Positions 61,525-64,000 of a stretch of 64,000 nucleotides of DNA are shown one piece after another. The notes under the pieces are model-generated. The model did no database searches, had not been told where the DNA came from, and worked only from the letters and a program-made list of their open reading frames with translations. This DNA comes from DAOUAM01 sp034433305 (GTDB lineage Bacteria > Chloroflexota > Dehalococcoidia > Lucifugimonadales > DAOUAM01): positions 21,345-85,344 of the forward strand of contig DAOUAM010000069.1 of the NCBI GenBank assembly GCA_034433305.1, given 5' to 3'. Both the position numbers and the translations under genes were made by a program. Every line of letters begins with the position of its first letter. The first letter of the stretch is position 1.

Positions 61525-63588
61525 CTACTGCGCCGGGACGATGTGCTGTGGCGCGTGCCAGAAGCCCGATGCGGTGGGGCGCGATTGCCAGGACGCGACC
61601 CTCTTGGGGTTGCCCGCGACCCCACGAGGTGGCTGAGCGATGCCGCTGTAGAGCTGCCAGTAGTAATAGTAATCTATCATGTCCTGGTGAAGGGCCTCGC
61701 GCTTGGCCTTATCCCTCTCGCCGTTGATGTTGATGTACATGTAGTCGAGGAACTTGGTCTCGAAGGCGCAGCCCCAGGCCGGCCGGCTGAAGGTGCTGTC
61801 CGCAGGCGGCGGAGGCCAATCAAAGGGGAAGTTGGCCGTCTCCACGCTGCAGTTCTTTACCACGGGCCAGGCCTGGGTGCGGTCCCTCATGCGCGGAACG
61901 ACCACCGAGCCGTACTCTTCGGTGAGAAGTGTGACCCTGACGCCGAGCTTCTCCCAGTCTGCAGCCACCGCGTCGGCCTGCTCCAGGCACACCGGGCCTG
62001 TCTCGCACCTGTACTTGTTCAGGTTGATCTCGAACCTGATGCCGCCCGCTCCTCTCGGGTAGCCAGCCAGGTCCAGCAGGCGCTCGGCCTCCTTGAGGTC
62101 CGTCGGGATCGTCCACGGCCACTTGTAGGCCGGCTCGGCGGCTTTGTCGTATTCCTTGTACTCCGGCCAGGAGGTGCCCGGTCCCAGAATCGTACTGTCG
62201 CTGTACTTCTCGTGGGCCGCCTTGATCATGGCCGCGGTGACTGTCCGCTCAGGCTGCCACCCCGGGAACTTGGGCCCCATTACCTCCAGATAGAGGGGCG
62301 TGCCCAGACCCGCCAGAAGCACGTCCACCTGGCCATCCCTATCAATGGCGTGTGAGAGCGCCCAGCGCACCAAGCGCGCCTGCTCCATGTCACTCATACC
62401 AGGCGGGTTGTTGGTATCCGTGTACTGGCAGGGCTTGCCCAGGTCGCACCAGGGATTGCCTATCCAGGGGTAGTCCTTCTCGTACACAGGCGATAGCCAG
62501 GGTGTCAAGGCTTCCTTGGTCTTGGCATTCAGGTCTGTAAAGAGGTTGCCCGGCCAGATGACGCTCAGCGTCATCGTGTCGGCCTCGGACATTGTCGGGA
62601 AGAACTTTAGCCCGGCCGGTGCCAGCTCCCTGAGCCTGCTGAAGTCCACCTCCGCCAGGTCCACCTGGCCGGTCTGCATCATGGACATGCGGGTCTGAGT
62701 ATCGGGCACCTGGACCCACACCATCTTGCCGATCTTCGGCGTCTCATCCCAGACACCTTGTATGCTAGCCCAGTGCTCTCCCTCCATGGCGACGACCTCG
62801 AGCCGATCGTTCTCCTTGACCGAGCTGAAGACCATGGGGCCGGAGCCTACGGGCACGAACTTGATCTTTTCGGGGCCCATCTTGTCATAGGCGTCCTTAC
62901 AGTCGAGCCTGACCGTCGTGTCGTTGATGTCGAACTCGGATATCGGTATCCCCCAGACTATGTCCGTCACCAGTGGGGCCTTCACGGTATACTCGTCAAC
63001 CGCTACCGCTTCGCCGAAGGTGGCCCCTAGCTGGGCGCCGATGGCTGCCCCCAGGTCCTTGTTGACGACGGCGTTCTGCTGGTTCAGGTTCCAGGCGACG
63101 TCCTCGGCGGTAATGAAGCCGAAGTCTTCACCCGCGAAGACCCGAGGGGTGTTGCACTTCATGCCTTCCCGAATCTTCAGGGTCAGTTCCTTGCCGTCCG
63201 GGCTGATGGTCCACTCCTTGGCTGCCCACGGCGCCAGGGGGTTCTTGCCGTCGTGGACGAGAGGCTGGTCGAAGATGCCAATTTCGTTTTCGCCTGGCTC
63301 CGCTCCGTACGTCTGCACCTCGAAGTCGCCGAAGGGTGCCGTGACCTCGGGAATGGCCATAGTGATGGTTACATCTCTTCGCGGCGCTGCAGGAGCGGGC
63401 GCTGTGGGCGCAGGTGCAGCGGGTACAGGCGTGGCTGTGGCCGCTGTGGGCGCAGGTGCAGCGGGCGCCGGCGTGGCTGTGGCCGCTGCCGGTGCGGGCG
63501 CTTGTTCGCCTCTACACGCGACGGCAACCAAAGCCAGGACTCCGAACGCTAGAACGTACCACCTACTCAAGCCTCTGAGTCGCCTCAT
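61525..63588 (-). CDS. Solute-binding lipoprotein of a peptide-type ABC importer
   Basis: 687 residues, SBP family 5. Signal MRRLRGLSRWYVLAFGVLAL then VAVACRG gives a lipobox Cys near 25, followed by a 45-residue Ala/Pro/Thr linker made of ATATPAPAAPAP-like repeats, seen directly. The mature part has SBP_bac_5 motifs (ATGVTFHL-like LTLKIREGMKCNTPRVFAGE, SEVDLAEV, AAYYQWVL-like helices). It would bind oligopeptides, opines, nickel chelates or sugars. First gene of the transporter operon. The length is above the usual 520-600. Confidence 0.9.
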   Translation of the reverse strand: MRRLRGLSRWYVLAFGVLALVAVACRGEQAPAPAAATATPAPAAPAPTAATATPVPAAPAPTAPAPAAPRRDVTITMAIPEVTAPFGDFEVQTYGAEPGENEIGIFDQPLVHDGKNPLAPWAAKEWTISPDGKELTLKIREGMKCNTPRVFAGEDFGFITAEDVAWNLNQQNAVVNKDLGAAIGAQLGATFGEAVAVDEYTVKAPLVTDIVWGIPISEFDINDTTVRLDCKDAYDKMGPEKIKFVPVGSGPMVFSSVKENDRLEVVAMEGEHWASIQGVWDETPKIGKMVWVQVPDTQTRMSMMQTGQVDLAEVDFSRLRELAPAGLKFFPTMSEADTMTLSVIWPGNLFTDLNAKTKEALTPWLSPVYEKDYPWIGNPWCDLGKPCQYTDTNNPPGMSDMEQARLVRWALSHAIDRDGQVDVLLAGLGTPLYLEVMGPKFPGWQPERTVTAAMIKAAHEKYSDSTILGPGTSWPEYKEYDKAAEPAYKWPWTIPTDLKEAERLLDLAGYPRGAGGIRFEINLNKYRCETGPVCLEQADAVAADWEKLGVRVTLLTEEYGSVVVPRMRDRTQAWPVVKNCSVETANFPFDWPPPPADSTFSRPAWGCAFETKFLDYMYININGERDKAKREALHQDMIDYYYYWQLYSGIAQPPRGVAGNPKRVASWQSRPTASGFWHAPQHIVPAQ

Positions 63589-64000
63589 TTGGTTGGTCCC
63601 CCCTCGACTTCAATTTCGCCTTTTCCATCATGGAACGACGTGACTGTTGGGATCGAACACGAACGACAGGGCTCATGCCCTTCTCCCCAGAAGATAAAAC
63701 ACGTCCTGGAGGCAAGTCTGGGGCCTGAGCGAAGCTAATCATCATAACAAATATCTACTATTATATTAGACAACATCATACACAGGATGTCCTGGTTGTC
63801 AAGCCTTGAAGCACCAAGCAGATAGCCTGAATTGATATGCAATTTCAGGTGCCAGCGTCTGCCCCCCCTTGTATCTTGGAAGGGGGATAGAATGAAAGAG
63901 AGGGTGCGGCAGACCCAAACCCCTTGGGTCCACAAGAGGCCGCTAGAGAGCGTGGTCGCCGCACCCATCCCCCACAAAAGCCCGAACAGTTGCCTGGGCT
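63589..64000. promoter_or_regulatory. Upstream region of the ABC transporter operon
   Basis: No convincing gene; the open frame at 63735-63977 lacks motifs. 63,740-63,790 is AT-rich (ACTATTATATTAGACAAC), the likely promoter zone for the binding-protein gene on the minus strand. Nothing else recognised. Confidence 0.55.

Noticed and set aside
63735..63977. 80-codon minus-strand frame as a gene
   Set aside because: No motif, no ribosome binding site, and located in AT-rich upstream DNA.

Overview
The window is high-GC bacterial DNA with dense, mostly short-spaced genes. The housekeeping set, the Uma2 gene, the W/Mo enzyme cluster and the archaeal-style translin suggest a member of the Chloroflexota, possibly Dehalococcoidia or a relative. 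That placement is an inference from gene content, because there is no rRNA gene here to settle it. I saw no rRNA, tRNA or CRISPR array.

Region 1 (about 1-25,650) is a conserved housekeeping block. It holds valS (cut by the window start), an MFS permease, polX and secA (minus strand), prs, a phosphodiesterase, tsaE, tsaB, ndk, rsfS, mnmA, a DinB protein, rnhB, a YraN-type nuclease, FmdB and thiE with an extra N-terminal domain. It also holds a translin-family protein, an AmmeMemoRadiSam protein B (Memo) and several conserved unknowns. The gaps are filled by small non-autonomous elements with terminal inverted repeats and by palindromic GTAGGGGCAACC-type repeats.

Region 2 (about 25,700-37,100) is a carbohydrate and sugar-acid catabolic region: GH4 glycosidase, two D-2-hydroxyacid dehydrogenases, HpcH/HpaI aldolase, zinc alcohol dehydrogenase, aldo/keto reductase and an IlvD/Edd-type sugar-acid dehydratase. 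It is interspersed with a broken small gene plus truncated HNH nuclease, a MazEF pair and a Uma2 nuclease.

Region 3 (about 37,200-58,800) is a molybdenum/tungsten region. A NAD-type formate dehydrogenase (NuoE-like, NuoF-like, FdhA) is followed by an aldehyde:ferredoxin oxidoreductase with its own MoaD-like protein, then MobA, a MoeA fused to a periplasmic-binding-protein-like domain, and a second MoeA. The region is riddled with toxin-antitoxin (TA) modules, several of them decayed. Three TA-type modules (VapBC at fdhA, DUF4926/DUF6883 at the aldehyde oxidoreductase, YgiT/DUF4258 at moeA) each lie between an intact Mo/W gene and a partial copy of an end of that same gene. The direct-repeat spacings are nearly equal: 920, 967 and 881 bp. 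This repeated architecture is the most notable signal in the window. An AT-richer patch encoding three secreted or lipid-anchored unknown proteins (44,685-47,629) sits inside this region.

Region 4 (about 58,860-64,000) holds an intergenic stretch with a perfect 21-bp hairpin and one more inverted-repeat element. It is followed by a three-gene peptide/opine-type ABC importer (two permeases and a lipoprotein binding protein, minus strand) without its ATPases inside the window.
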